Positions 55,181 through 63,174 of a DNA stretch of 64,000 nt are shown piece after piece; positions within the stretch are counted from its first letter, which is position 1, and each line of letters opens with the position of its first letter. The position numbers were made by a program, and so were the translations under genes. Below the pieces are notes generated by a model that made no database searches, was not told the origin of the DNA, and worked only from the letters and a program-made list of their open reading frames with translations. Origin of the DNA: Cobetia amphilecti. Its GTDB lineage: Bacteria; Pseudomonadota; Gammaproteobacteria; Pseudomonadales; Halomonadaceae. Location: the NCBI RefSeq assembly GCF_020217465.1, contig NZ_CP084115.1, positions 2,046,001 to 2,110,000 on the forward strand, given 5' to 3'.

Positions 55181-55200
55181 GCGCCTCGCCTGCGAGGCGC
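55181..55200 (+). other. hairpin just after the TAXI receptor gene
   Basis: GCGCCTCGC-CT-GCGAGGCGC, 11 bp after the stop codon, without a T-run. Confidence 0.6.
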
Positions 55201-55250
55201 CGTGCATGAACGCTCATCCTGCGCTCAGGGATCCGAGCACAGGGAATTCC

Positions 55251-55277
55251 CGGAGACCGCACTCGTTGCGGTCTCCG
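55251..55277 (+). other. second hairpin in the TAXI receptor-permease spacer
   Basis: CGGAGACCGCA (55251-55261) and TGCGGTCTCCG (55267-55277), perfect 11-bp stem with a 5-nt loop; T-poor tail. Confidence 0.65.
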
Positions 55278-55320
55278 TGCTTGTGGAAAGTCTGCATTCC
55301 CGGGCGGCCACTTAAGTCGA

Positions 55321-55380
55321 GCAGGAAAAGGCCGCGCAGGAAAGGGCCAACCAGGAAAACGCCAAGCAGGGAAAGCGCAG
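55321..55380. repeat. 15-bp degenerate array (4 copies)
   Basis: gcaggaaaaggccgc / gcaggaaagggccaa / ccaggaaaacgccaa / gcagggaaagcgcag at 55321, 55336, 55351 and 55366, between TAXI receptor and permease genes. Confidence 0.8.
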
Positions 55381-55689
55381 CAGAGACACCCGCCGTCATT
55401 GCGCAATCAAGACTTGCCTGCGAGTGGCGAGTGGCGTGACGGCAGCCGCAGCATGGACAAGCGTGACCATACAAGGTCTCACGCTCGTCACGAGCCTAGC
55501 TCGCTGCCCGTTCAGGACATCGTTCAGGAAATTTACGCCCTGATCGGGTGAATCAATGGAAACATCTGTCAGGCCGGACATACTGAAGACGTAACCAGCT
55601 TGATAAGCATGTGGTTGAGCAGGACCTTCTGGTCGAGCAAGAAGGTGACCTGTCAGCCATCGCCTGACTCGCGTACCGGATCACAAAAA

Positions 55690-58272
55690 ATGACCAAAAC
55701 CCAAACTGCAGCAACGTCTCAGGCGCCAGACGCCGAGACGCATCATGATGCTGAAGTCCTCGAGATGCTGGAGTCGGAAACCGGCGGCCGTCATCCCGTG
55801 GGCTTCGTGGGCCGCCACTTCATGTGGCTGATTCCACTGGCATGGTCGTTGTTTCAGCTTTACCACGCCTCGCCGCTGTCACTGCTCAATTCCGACACCG
55901 CGCGCGCCGTGCATCTCTGTTTTGCCATCTCGCTGGCCTTCGTGGCGTACCCGGCCTACAAGGGTGCTCCCGCCAATCGCATTCCCCTCTATGACTGGGC
56001 CCTGGCGATCTTCGCCGTGGCGGGTGTCGCCTATGTGCTGATCTTCAGTGATGAACTGGCACGTCGCGCAGGCGCCTATACCACCGTGGACCTGGTGTTC
56101 TCGGGAATCGGCCTGGTCTTACTGCTGGAAGCCACGCGGCGCGCACTCGGGCCGCCCCTTGCGGTCGTCGCCAGCGTCTTTCTGCTCTACAGCCTGTTCG
56201 GCGCCTACATGCCCGATGTCATCGCGCATGCCGGGGCCAGCCTCAACAAGCTGCTCGGCCACCAGTGGCTGACCACGGAAGGGGTATTCGGGGTCGCGCT
56301 CGGCGTTTCCACCGACTTCGTGTTCCTGTTCGTGCTGTTCGGTGCCTTGCTGGAACGTGCTGGCGCCGGCAACTATTTCATCCGCATGGCCTTCTCCATG
56401 CTCGGCCACATGCGGGGCGGACCGGCCAAGGCCGCCGTCGTCGCCTCTGGCCTGTCCGGCATCATCTCCGGCTCCTCCATCGCCAACGTCGTCACCACCG
56501 GCACCTTCACCATCCCGCTGATGAAGAAGGTCGGCTTCCCGGCCACCAAGGCGGGCGCCGTGGAAGTGGCCGCGTCCACCAATGGTCAGCTGACGCCGCC
56601 GATCATGGGCGCCGCGGCCTTCCTGATGGTCGAATACGTCGGCATTCCTTACCTTGACGTCATCAAGCATGCCTTGCTGCCGGCATTGATCTCCTACATC
56701 GCCCTGATCTACATCGTGCACCTGGAAGCGTGCAAGGCCGGCATGGAAGGCCTCAAGCGCACCCAGAAGACCAGCATGATCGCGACTCTGCTGACCTTCC
56801 TGACCGTCTTCATCGGCATGGGAATACTCACGCTGGTCGTCTACTACGGCATCGGCTGGATCAAGACCCTGGCGGGGGATGGCGCGGTCTGGATCGTGTT
56901 GCCGCTGCTGCTGGCCTCCTATGTGGCACTGATCGCCTATTCGGCACGCTTCCCGGAACTTGGGGAAGGCGACATCGATGAACTGCCGCCGGTCGGCCCG
57001 ACCGTCAAGGTCGGTCTCTACTTCCTGTTGCCGGTCGTGGTACTGGTGTGGTGCCTGACGGTCGAGCGCATGTCACCGGGGCTGTCGGCCTTCTGGGCCG
57101 TGCTGTTCATGATCTTCATCACCGTGACCCAGCGTCCGCTGGTGGCCATCTTCCGCAAGGAAGGCAATGTCGGCGGCGCCGCACAACGCGGTGGCGAAGA
57201 CCTCTTCCACGGTCTGGTGATCGGCGCCAAGAACATGATCGGCATCGGCGTGGCCACCGCGGCGGCAGGTATCGTCGTGGGCACCGTGACCCTGACCGGG
57301 CTGGGCCTCAAGATGACCGCCTTCGTCGAGTTCATCTCGGCCGGCAACCTGATGCTGATCCTGCTCTTCACCGCCGTGATCAGCCTGATTCTGGGCATGG
57401 GCCTGCCGACGACCGCCAACTACATCGTCGTCTCGACGCTGATGGCGCCGGTCATCGTCAATCTGGGCGCGGAAAACGGCTTGATCGTGCCGCTGATCGC
57501 CGTCCACCTGTTCGTGTTCTACTTCGGGATATTGGCCGATGACACGCCACCGGTGGGGCTTGCCGCCTTCGCGGCGGCCGCGATCGCCAAGGCAGACCCG
57601 ATCAAGACCGGTATCCAGGGCTTCACCTACGATATCCGCACCGCGATCCTGCCGTTCATGTTCATCTTCAATACCAACCTGTTGCTGATGAACATCGACA
57701 GCTACTGGCACCTGGCGATCACGGTGGCCTCGGCCGTCGCGGCGATGCTGGTCTTCGCGGCAGCGACGCAAGGCTACTGGCTGACGCGCACGCGCTGGTA
57801 CGAGACCATCGGCCTGCTGCTGATCACCTTCACGCTGTTCCGTCCGGGCTACTGGTGGGACATGATCTATCCACCCACCACCATGGCCGCACCGCAGCAG
57901 ATCGAGACGCTGATCGCCGAAGCGCCGGTGGACAGCAAGCTGCCGATTCACGTCTCGGGTATCAATCTGGACGGCGACGAGGTCTCCAAGACCGTGTTGC
58001 TGCCAGTTTCTGATGCCGAGAGTGGCGAAGCCCGTCTGACCGATGTCGGCCTGACGCTGGATATCAGCGACGAGCAGGTACTGGTCAGCATGATCGAGTA
58101 CGGCAGCGTGGCGCAGCAGGCCGGCATCGATTTCGACTACACCATCGATGGCATCCAGCAGACGGCTGAGCGTCCGCCGAAGGAAATCGCCATGCTGCCG
58201 GCACTGGCATTGCTGTGGCTGATCGGCTTCCTGCAGGTACGTCGACGTCGTCAGCAACCCGCCGTTGCCTGA
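55690..58272 (+). CDS. TRAP transporter fused permease subunit (DctQM type, TAXI-associated)
   Basis: 860-residue inner-membrane protein fusing the small (DctQ) and large (DctM) permease parts, as usual for TAXI-TRAP systems; about 18 membrane helices. Conserved segments include SGLSGIISGSSIANVVTTGTFTIPLMKKVGF, NGQLTPPIMGAAAFLMVEY and LGMGLPTTANYIVVSTLMAPVI. After the last helices of the core, a ~130-residue soluble C-terminal region (about 720-850; similar to DUF3394) with a PDZ-like stretch precedes a final helix. ATG 55690 (MTKTQTAATSQ) is chosen over upstream ATGs by codon use; its ribosome site is weak. Two hairpins follow. Confidence 0.9.
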   Translation: MTKTQTAATSQAPDAETHHDAEVLEMLESETGGRHPVGFVGRHFMWLIPLAWSLFQLYHASPLSLLNSDTARAVHLCFAISLAFVAYPAYKGAPANRIPLYDWALAIFAVAGVAYVLIFSDELARRAGAYTTVDLVFSGIGLVLLLEATRRALGPPLAVVASVFLLYSLFGAYMPDVIAHAGASLNKLLGHQWLTTEGVFGVALGVSTDFVFLFVLFGALLERAGAGNYFIRMAFSMLGHMRGGPAKAAVVASGLSGIISGSSIANVVTTGTFTIPLMKKVGFPATKAGAVEVAASTNGQLTPPIMGAAAFLMVEYVGIPYLDVIKHALLPALISYIALIYIVHLEACKAGMEGLKRTQKTSMIATLLTFLTVFIGMGILTLVVYYGIGWIKTLAGDGAVWIVLPLLLASYVALIAYSARFPELGEGDIDELPPVGPTVKVGLYFLLPVVVLVWCLTVERMSPGLSAFWAVLFMIFITVTQRPLVAIFRKEGNVGGAAQRGGEDLFHGLVIGAKNMIGIGVATAAAGIVVGTVTLTGLGLKMTAFVEFISAGNLMLILLFTAVISLILGMGLPTTANYIVVSTLMAPVIVNLGAENGLIVPLIAVHLFVFYFGILADDTPPVGLAAFAAAAIAKADPIKTGIQGFTYDIRTAILPFMFIFNTNLLLMNIDSYWHLAITVASAVAAMLVFAAATQGYWLTRTRWYETIGLLLITFTLFRPGYWWDMIYPPTTMAAPQQIETLIAEAPVDSKLPIHVSGINLDGDEVSKTVLLPVSDAESGEARLTDVGLTLDISDEQVLVSMIEYGSVAQQAGIDFDYTIDGIQQTAERPPKEIAMLPALALLWLIGFLQVRRRRQQPAVA

Positions 58273-58316
58273 CGCCCAAGCGCTATCCGCTCGACAAGAT
58301 AGCGTTTGAGCGCCAA

Positions 58317-58340
58317 CCCTCACGGCCGATGCCGTGAGGG
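58317..58340 (+). terminator. first hairpin after the TRAP permease
   Basis: CCCTCACGGC-CGAT-GCCGTGAGGG, perfect 10-bp stem, 45 bp after the stop; no T-run of its own. Confidence 0.65.
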
Positions 58341-58347
58341 GATAAAC

Positions 58348-58385
58348 AAAAGCCGCCCCCGAGATGCTCGGTGGGCGGCTTTTTC
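58348..58385 (+). terminator. TRAP permease intrinsic terminator
   Basis: AAAGCCGCCC-CCGAG-ATG-CTCGG-T-GGGCGGCTTTTT: nearly continuous stem and a five-T tail. Confidence 0.93.
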
Positions 58386-58459
58386 ATGCCTGCGGCGCTG
58401 ACTTATGCCTGAGGCGCTGACTTATGCCTGAGGCGCTGACTTTGCCTGCGGCGCGGCTG
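58386..58459. repeat. 19-bp tandem array (3 copies plus a partial fourth)
   Basis: atgcctgcggcgctgactt / atgcctgaggcgctgactt / atgcctgaggcgctgactt (58386, 58405, 58424), then a diverged partial copy tgcctgcggcgcggctgg. Copies 2 and 3 are identical, so the expansion is recent. Confidence 0.9.
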
Positions 58460-58667
58460 GCTCTCTCTGCTACAGGTTGGCGCTGCTCAGCATGATGCTG
58501 TCAGGAACAAGGCAAGAGGGCATTTCATGAGGGAGCAACAGTATGCGCCTGCCTTGCGTGACCTGTCTGCAAGGCTAGCGTGAAATCTGAACGCGTTTTT
58601 GCAACACGATCGACATATTCATCATGCTAGCTTCAAGGGGCACACTCCAACGGAAGGCATGTCGCCA

Positions 58668-60074
58668 ATGGTAAGAGTCGAGAAGCAGTCCCGTCGTCTG
58701 TACGTCCTCGATACCAACGTGCTGATTCACGACCCCTCAGCCCTGTTCCAGTTTGACGAGCATGATGTCGTCATTCCGATGACGGTGCTGGAGGAGCTGG
58801 ACAAGCACAAGAATGGCAACAAGGAGATTGCCCATACCGCCCGCCAGATCAGCCGTACGCTGTCCGATCTCACCGCGGATGTCACACCTCAGGAAATCCT
58901 GCGTGGAATTCCGCTCCCGCCTTCCATGAATGGCGCGGGCAACCTTCACTTCCTCTCCGGCCATGTCGATCAGAGCGACGCCTGTGCCGACAATCGCATT
59001 CTTGCCGAGACTCGCAGCCTGTCTGCGCGCTGTCAGGACGCCTCGGTCATCCTGGTGACCAAGGACATCAACCTACGCATCAAGGCCGCCGCCCTGGGCA
59101 TGGCGGTGGAAGACTATCTGACGGACCGCGCCTTCACCGACAGCGACGCCATGATCGAGGGCGTCAAGCTCTTTCATGAGGCCGGCCACGACGGCCAGGG
59201 CGTCTGGGACGACATGCAGGTCGATGTCACCGTCACGCGCGAGCACCATCGCACCTTCTATGAACTGTCAGGCCAGATGCCCAAGGACTGGTACCCGGGC
59301 ATGCTGATCGCGGATTGCGATGGGGATGATGGCGCCAGCTTCGAGGCCATCGTGCGCGAGCTGGAGCACGACTATGCACGCCTGGAAGTGCTGCAGAACT
59401 ATCGCAACGAGCGCAGCGCCTGGGGGGTGAATGCCCATGACAGTCGCCAGAACTTCGCCCTCAACCTGCTGATGGACGACAGCGTCGACATGGTGTCGAT
59501 CGCGGGCAGTGCAGGCACCGGCAAGACTTACATGACGCTGGCTGCCGCGTTCGAGCAGACACTGGAGAAGAAGCGTTTCGAGCGCATCATCTTCACCCGC
59601 GCGCCGATCGCGATGGGCGAAGAGATCGGCTTTCTGCCCGGCACGGAAGAAGAGAAGATGTCGCCGTGGATGGGGGCCTTCCACGACAACATGGACAACC
59701 TGCTGCGCAAGGAGGGAGAAGGCACCAGCGCCTGGAACGAGGAGGCCACGCGCGCCTGGATCGGCAATCGCGTCCAGATCCGCTCACCGTCCTTCATGCG
59801 TGGGCGCACGCTGAGCGACACCTTCCTGATCATCGATGAAGCCCAGAACCTGACGCCCAAGCAGCTCAAGGGCCTGCTGACACGGGCGGGCGCCAACACC
59901 AAGGTGGTACTGCTGGGCAATGTGGGCCAGATAGACACTCCCTACCTGACCGCCAACACCTGCGGCCTTGCGGTGGCAGTGCAGCGCTTCAGCTCGTGGC
60001 CGCATGCCAGTCACGTGACACTCAAGTGCGTCGAGCGCTCACGCCTGGCGCTGGTCGCGGAAGAGCTTCTGTGA
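58668..60074 (+). CDS. PIN-PhoH fusion protein (PhoH/YlaK-type ATPase)
   Basis: 468-residue protein joining an N-terminal PIN ribonuclease-type domain (about 10-150; LYVLDTNVLIHDPSALFQF with first acidic residues, ILVTKDINLRIKA with later ones) to a C-terminal PhoH P-loop ATPase (about 240-468; Walker A SIAGSAGTGKTYMTLA, Walker B FLIIDEAQNLTPKQLK, VLLGNVGQID). The family is thought to act as an RNA helicase/nuclease. ATG 58668 is chosen because GGAAGG lies about ten bases upstream; ATG 58659 is too close to it. Monocistronic; convergent with the KfrA-like gene. Confidence 0.88.
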   Translation: MVRVEKQSRRLYVLDTNVLIHDPSALFQFDEHDVVIPMTVLEELDKHKNGNKEIAHTARQISRTLSDLTADVTPQEILRGIPLPPSMNGAGNLHFLSGHVDQSDACADNRILAETRSLSARCQDASVILVTKDINLRIKAAALGMAVEDYLTDRAFTDSDAMIEGVKLFHEAGHDGQGVWDDMQVDVTVTREHHRTFYELSGQMPKDWYPGMLIADCDGDDGASFEAIVRELEHDYARLEVLQNYRNERSAWGVNAHDSRQNFALNLLMDDSVDMVSIAGSAGTGKTYMTLAAAFEQTLEKKRFERIIFTRAPIAMGEEIGFLPGTEEEKMSPWMGAFHDNMDNLLRKEGEGTSAWNEEATRAWIGNRVQIRSPSFMRGRTLSDTFLIIDEAQNLTPKQLKGLLTRAGANTKVVLLGNVGQIDTPYLTANTCGLAVAVQRFSSWPHASHVTLKCVERSRLALVAEELL

Positions 60075-60145
60075 GGTGTTCGCCACACTTTTGACAACCT
60101 GATAGTCACTCGATGGCGTCGCCATCACGACACTGACGGCTCTGA

Positions 60146-60201
60146 TATCACGAGCTTGGTATCACGAGCTTGGTATCACGAGATTGACATCACGAGAATG
60201 A
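60146..60201. repeat. 14-bp degenerate array (4 copies)
   Basis: tatcacgagcttgg / tatcacgagcttgg / tatcacgagattga / catcacgagaatga at 60146, 60160, 60174 and 60188, between the PIN-PhoH stop and terminator. Adjacent units without spacers, so not a CRISPR array. Confidence 0.85.
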
Positions 60202-60220
60202 GAACTCGACAGCGCTGACA

Positions 60221-60250
60221 AAAAACGCCGCCCATCAGGGCGGCGTTTTC
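60221..60250. terminator. bidirectional intrinsic terminator
   Basis: AAAACGCCGCCC-ATCA-GGGCGGCGTTTT (60222-60249) with A/T flanks; shared by the PIN-PhoH gene and the convergent KfrA-like gene. Confidence 0.95.
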
Positions 60251-60318
60251 GTGTGCATTACGTCATGTCAGTCACGGAGTTCACGCCGCAAGGGCGTGGC
60301 GATCACCCGACAAGGCTT

Positions 60319-61284
60319 TCAGCATACGAAGGGCGGCAAGGGCGCAAAGGCCAGGCGTTCCTTGAGCAGCTTGTTCTCGTGCGTCAGCTGCCCGAGCTGG
60401 GCTTCCAGGCGTGAGTATTCCGCCGAGGAGTGCTCCAGCTGCGCACGCATGTCCTTGAGCTCCGTCTCGCGCTGCTGGCGAGCCGAGGTCTCCTCAAAGC
60501 GGCGGCGCTCTTCTTCCTGCAGCTGCTTGCGTTGCTCGGCTGCCTGGGCATCGAGACGCTCGACGCGTTTCTCGAGCTGCTCCTGACGACGTCGATGCTG
60601 CTTGTCGAGCTCGCTCTTCTCCAGGCGTGCATCATCCAGCATCTTCATCAGGCGCGTTTCACTGGCTTCATGACGCGCCTCTTCCTGCGCGAGGCGCTCC
60701 TTCCACTCGCTTTCCTGCGTCTGAATCGCCTGCTGATGACGCTCATGGTCCACTTCGCGCGTGCGCTCCATGGCCGCGATATCTTCCTGGGCCAGGGTCA
60801 GACGCTTTTCGAGCTTGTCCTGCAGCTGTTGCCAATGTTCCTGCTCATTGGTCAACGTCGCCAAGGCCTGCACGCGCTCTTCAAGGCGCGCCTGCACCTG
60901 GGCCAATTGCTCGGACAGGGCGCTGAGACGCTGTTCGGCATCTTCCGCGCGGCGCTGTGCCTGCGCTTCGGCCTCACGCGCCTCGACGGTCTGCTTGTCC
61001 GCTTCCTGGCGATAGTGCACCAGGCTTTCATTGGCCAGTGACTGCGCCTCCTTCCAGACCGTGGCCAGGGTCTCGGTGAGACTGTCAGGCATGGCCTGGC
61101 TCAGCGGCTCATCGCGTTTCTCGGCGCGCCGCTGGCGCCAGTCACGCAGGTGATCGCTGATGGTGGTGAAGCTGCCGGTGCCCAGCACTTCACGAATCTT
61201 CTGCACGCTCGGGGCCTCGCCCCGCGCCATCAGTGACTCGATGGCTCGTTGTACATCCTCGTACTGGACGCCAGTGCGCGCCAT
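60319..61284 (-). CDS. KfrA/TnpT-type DNA-binding coiled-coil protein
   Basis: 321-residue protein with an N-terminal KfrA-like helix-turn-helix domain (about 1-70; VQRAIESLMARGEAPSVQKI, GTGSFTTISDHLRDWR) and ~240 residues of charged coiled coil (about 75-310). Size and plan match plasmid KfrA proteins and TnpT, the accessory factor of the Tn4651-type cointegrate-resolution system. It is divergently transcribed from a tyrosine recombinase across a 515-bp region, the same arrangement as tnpT/tnpS. No plasmid or transposase genes are nearby, so the role (auxiliary recombination factor or nucleoid organiser) is inference. A Pro-rich tail ends in Cys. Confidence 0.8.
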   Translation of the reverse strand: MARTGVQYEDVQRAIESLMARGEAPSVQKIREVLGTGSFTTISDHLRDWRQRRAEKRDEPLSQAMPDSLTETLATVWKEAQSLANESLVHYRQEADKQTVEAREAEAQAQRRAEDAEQRLSALSEQLAQVQARLEERVQALATLTNEQEHWQQLQDKLEKRLTLAQEDIAAMERTREVDHERHQQAIQTQESEWKERLAQEEARHEASETRLMKMLDDARLEKSELDKQHRRRQEQLEKRVERLDAQAAEQRKQLQEEERRRFEETSARQQRETELKDMRAQLEHSSAEYSRLEAQLGQLTHENKLLKERLAFAPLPPFVC

Positions 61285-61297
61285 GGGAATCTCCGTC

Positions 61298-61333
61298 CGT
61301 AGTCCGTCATTGATACGTAGTCTGTCAGTGATA
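61298..61333. repeat. 18-bp tandem duplication upstream of the KfrA-like gene
   Basis: cgtagtccgtcattgata (61298-61315) and cgtagtctgtcagtgata (61316-61333), followed by a diverged third unit (61334-61351). Confidence 0.7.
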
Positions 61334-61650
61334 CGTCGTCAGTCGTTGCTGCTTGACCGCCATTACGCCACGAAGCACGGCCAACTACCACTCTCCAGCA
61401 CGCACTCTCATACACGCAAAGGCAGCGGATGGGCCACGCCATCTGGCGAGAGCGTCAGCGTGGATGCCGCTCGCCTTCTTCTGCCGTCAGCTTGTCATCA
61501 GCATGGCGCCTATCTTAGCGATGTTTACTGACAAGATAAAGATAATTACATATTACGTAATACGTAATTTACGATACGGGCAGGTCAACAAATTCATGAT
61601 TACGCGACTTATCTTGAATTATCATGGTCGTAACGTCACAATCAGCCCCA

Positions 61651-61720
61651 AGGACAGGCCAAGCTAGGACAGGCCAAGCTAGGACAGAACAGGGAAGGGC
61701 AGACAAGAGAAGGACAGGGG
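61651..61720. repeat. 15-bp array (4.7 copies) upstream of the recombinase
   Basis: aggacaggccaagct twice (61651, 61666), then aggacagaacaggga, agggcagacaagaga and aggacagggg. The first two units are identical. Confidence 0.88.
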
Positions 61721-61799
61721 CGCCACAGAGCGGCGCACGCCTGATATGACGCCCCAGACGGGCCATATACAGCCAAGATGCTGCAACGGGAGTTGATCG

Positions 61800-63062
61800 G
61801 TGGAAGAAAGCACGCATGACGGCATCACGGCGCTGGTCGGACATCTGGAGGGCGAGCTATCCAGAGCGCATCAGCATGCCCAGCTGACGGCCGCTGACGA
61901 ACGCTCACTGATTCGCGCCCGCACGGATGTCGAAGCCGTGGCCGCCTGGCTCAACGAATATCGCCACAGCGCTCAGACGCTGCGCGCCTACCGCAAGGAG
62001 GCGGAGCGCCTGCTGCTATGGCTCAAGGCCGAGGGAGAGCAGGGCAGAGAATCTGCCCTGGCCAGTCTGGATCGCGAACGCCTCGAGCACTTCGAGGCGT
62101 TTCTGGCCGACCCTCAGCCTGCAGAGGTCTGGATCGGCAGCGTGCGCGCCCGCAAGCATCCGCAGTGGCGACCCTTTCGCGGCCCGCTGGCCCCCGCCAG
62201 CCGCCGTCAGAGCCTGGTGATCCTGCAGGGCATGTATGCCTGGCTGATCGAGGCCGGCTACCTGTCACGCAATCCGTTCCGCCTAATGCGCGACAAGCGG
62301 CGCATGGACAACCGCACGCTGCGCATCGAACGCTATCTCGAGCGCCCGCTATGGGACTGGCTGTGGGGGCGTATCGAAGCGCATTGCGAGGAGCTGACAC
62401 CGCTCGGTGCTTCACCTGAGGATGAGGTGTCCCGCGAGCGCTTCGTGGCCGAGCGCCAGCGCTTTCTGTTCGCGTTCGCCTATCTGATGGCGCCACGCAT
62501 CGCGGAGATGGCCGCCGCGAGGATGGGCGATATCGTCAAACGGGAAGGCCAGTGGTGGTGGCGCGTGATAGGCAAGGGGGCCAAGCTGGCCGAGATTCCG
62601 CTGCCGCCGCCGATGCTCGAGGCGCTGGTTCGCTGGCGACGCCTGCGCGGGCTCAGTGATCTGCCGCAGGTGCTGCCCGCCGACGAGTCGCTGCCGCTGC
62701 TGGCGCGCCTGGATGGCACGACACCGCTCGGCGACAACCAGCTCTACCGCTTGATCAAGCAGACATTCACACAGGCTGCCGCTGACATGCGCCAGCGAAT
62801 CCAGAGTCCTGGCGACGCCAGCGAGCTGATGGCACGCACCCTCGATCAGGCAAGCCCTCACTGGCTGCGCCACACCGCGATCACCCATCAGGCACAGGCC
62901 GGGGTAGAGCTGCGCTTTCTGTCGCGCTCCGCCAGACACTCGCGACTGGATACGACATCGCGCTACCTGCACGCCGAGGACAGCGAGTGGCAGCAGCAGA
63001 TGGCCAGACATTCGCTGGCGACGCCAGGCCATCCGCCTGAGGCGCCAGAACACGACTCATGA
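61800..63062 (+). CDS. tyrosine site-specific recombinase (integrase/TnpS-like)
   Basis: 420-residue tyrosine recombinase. N-terminal SAM-like core-binding domain (about 45-180; TLRAYRKEAERLLLWLKAEG), C-terminal catalytic domain (about 200-405) with all active-site positions: Arg in LMAPRIAEMAAARMGD, Lys in IGKGAKLAEIPLP, His-x-x-Arg in SPHWLRHTAITHQA, His in RSARHSRLDTTSRYLHAED and the nucleophile Tyr in SRYLH. GTG 61800 has GGGAG seven bases upstream. Longer than XerC/XerD (~300). Divergent from the KfrA/TnpT-like gene; no excisionase, tRNA attachment site or transposase nearby, so it seems a resident recombination module. Confidence 0.9.
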   Translation: MEESTHDGITALVGHLEGELSRAHQHAQLTAADERSLIRARTDVEAVAAWLNEYRHSAQTLRAYRKEAERLLLWLKAEGEQGRESALASLDRERLEHFEAFLADPQPAEVWIGSVRARKHPQWRPFRGPLAPASRRQSLVILQGMYAWLIEAGYLSRNPFRLMRDKRRMDNRTLRIERYLERPLWDWLWGRIEAHCEELTPLGASPEDEVSRERFVAERQRFLFAFAYLMAPRIAEMAAARMGDIVKREGQWWWRVIGKGAKLAEIPLPPPMLEALVRWRRLRGLSDLPQVLPADESLPLLARLDGTTPLGDNQLYRLIKQTFTQAAADMRQRIQSPGDASELMARTLDQASPHWLRHTAITHQAQAGVELRFLSRSARHSRLDTTSRYLHAEDSEWQQQMARHSLATPGHPPEAPEHDS

Positions 63063-63174
63063 GCGCTGCCACACGCGCTCATGCCCGAAGGCGCCGTGCG
63101 TCCGGCGAGGTCAGGCGTTATCATGGCGACAGCGTATCTTCAGACACTTTGCAGTGACATCATCGGGAGTCAGC

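Larger units (their letters stand above)
55171..55689 (+). other. TAXI receptor-permease spacer
   Basis: 519 bp with hairpins at 55181-55200 and 55251-55277 and a 4 x 15-bp array at 55321-55380. No gene is supported; an open frame through the array is low-complexity. Confidence 0.6.
58273..58667. other. intergenic region between TRAP permease and phoH-like gene
   Basis: 395 bp with two tandem terminator hairpins, a 19-bp tandem array and the upstream region of the PIN-PhoH gene. No gene. Confidence 0.6.
61285..61799. other. divergent control / candidate recombination region
   Basis: 515 bp between the KfrA-like and recombinase starts. A markedly AT-rich core (61510-61625) contains several dyads: TATCTT (61511-61516) with AAGATA (61533-61538) around a 16-bp centre; CAAGATAA (61532-61539) with TTATCTTG (61609-61616); GATAATT (61541-61547) with AATTATC (61617-61623); and the palindrome ATTACGTA-A-TACGTAAT (61552-61568). 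The flanks carry an 18-bp repeat (61298-61333) and a 15-bp array (61651-61720). No gene. Confidence 0.55.

Noticed and set aside
57073-58323. A 416-codon minus-strand frame
   Set aside because: Antisense to the TRAP permease; Asp/His/Arg/Gln-rich composition typical of a reverse-strand shadow.
60146-60201. Short repeats considered as a CRISPR array
   Set aside because: The 14-bp units are directly adjacent with no spacers and no cas genes; a simple tandem array. The same applies to the other arrays.
61316-61345. CTGTCAGTGATACGTCGTCAG near the KfrA-like gene considered as a LexA box
   Set aside because: Spacing between CTG and CAG does not fit N10 and the centre is not A/T-rich.
61285-63174. 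Integrative element with attachment sites around the recombinase
   Set aside because: No tRNA gene, no flanking direct repeats recognised, no excisionase or cargo genes; flanks are ordinary housekeeping genes.
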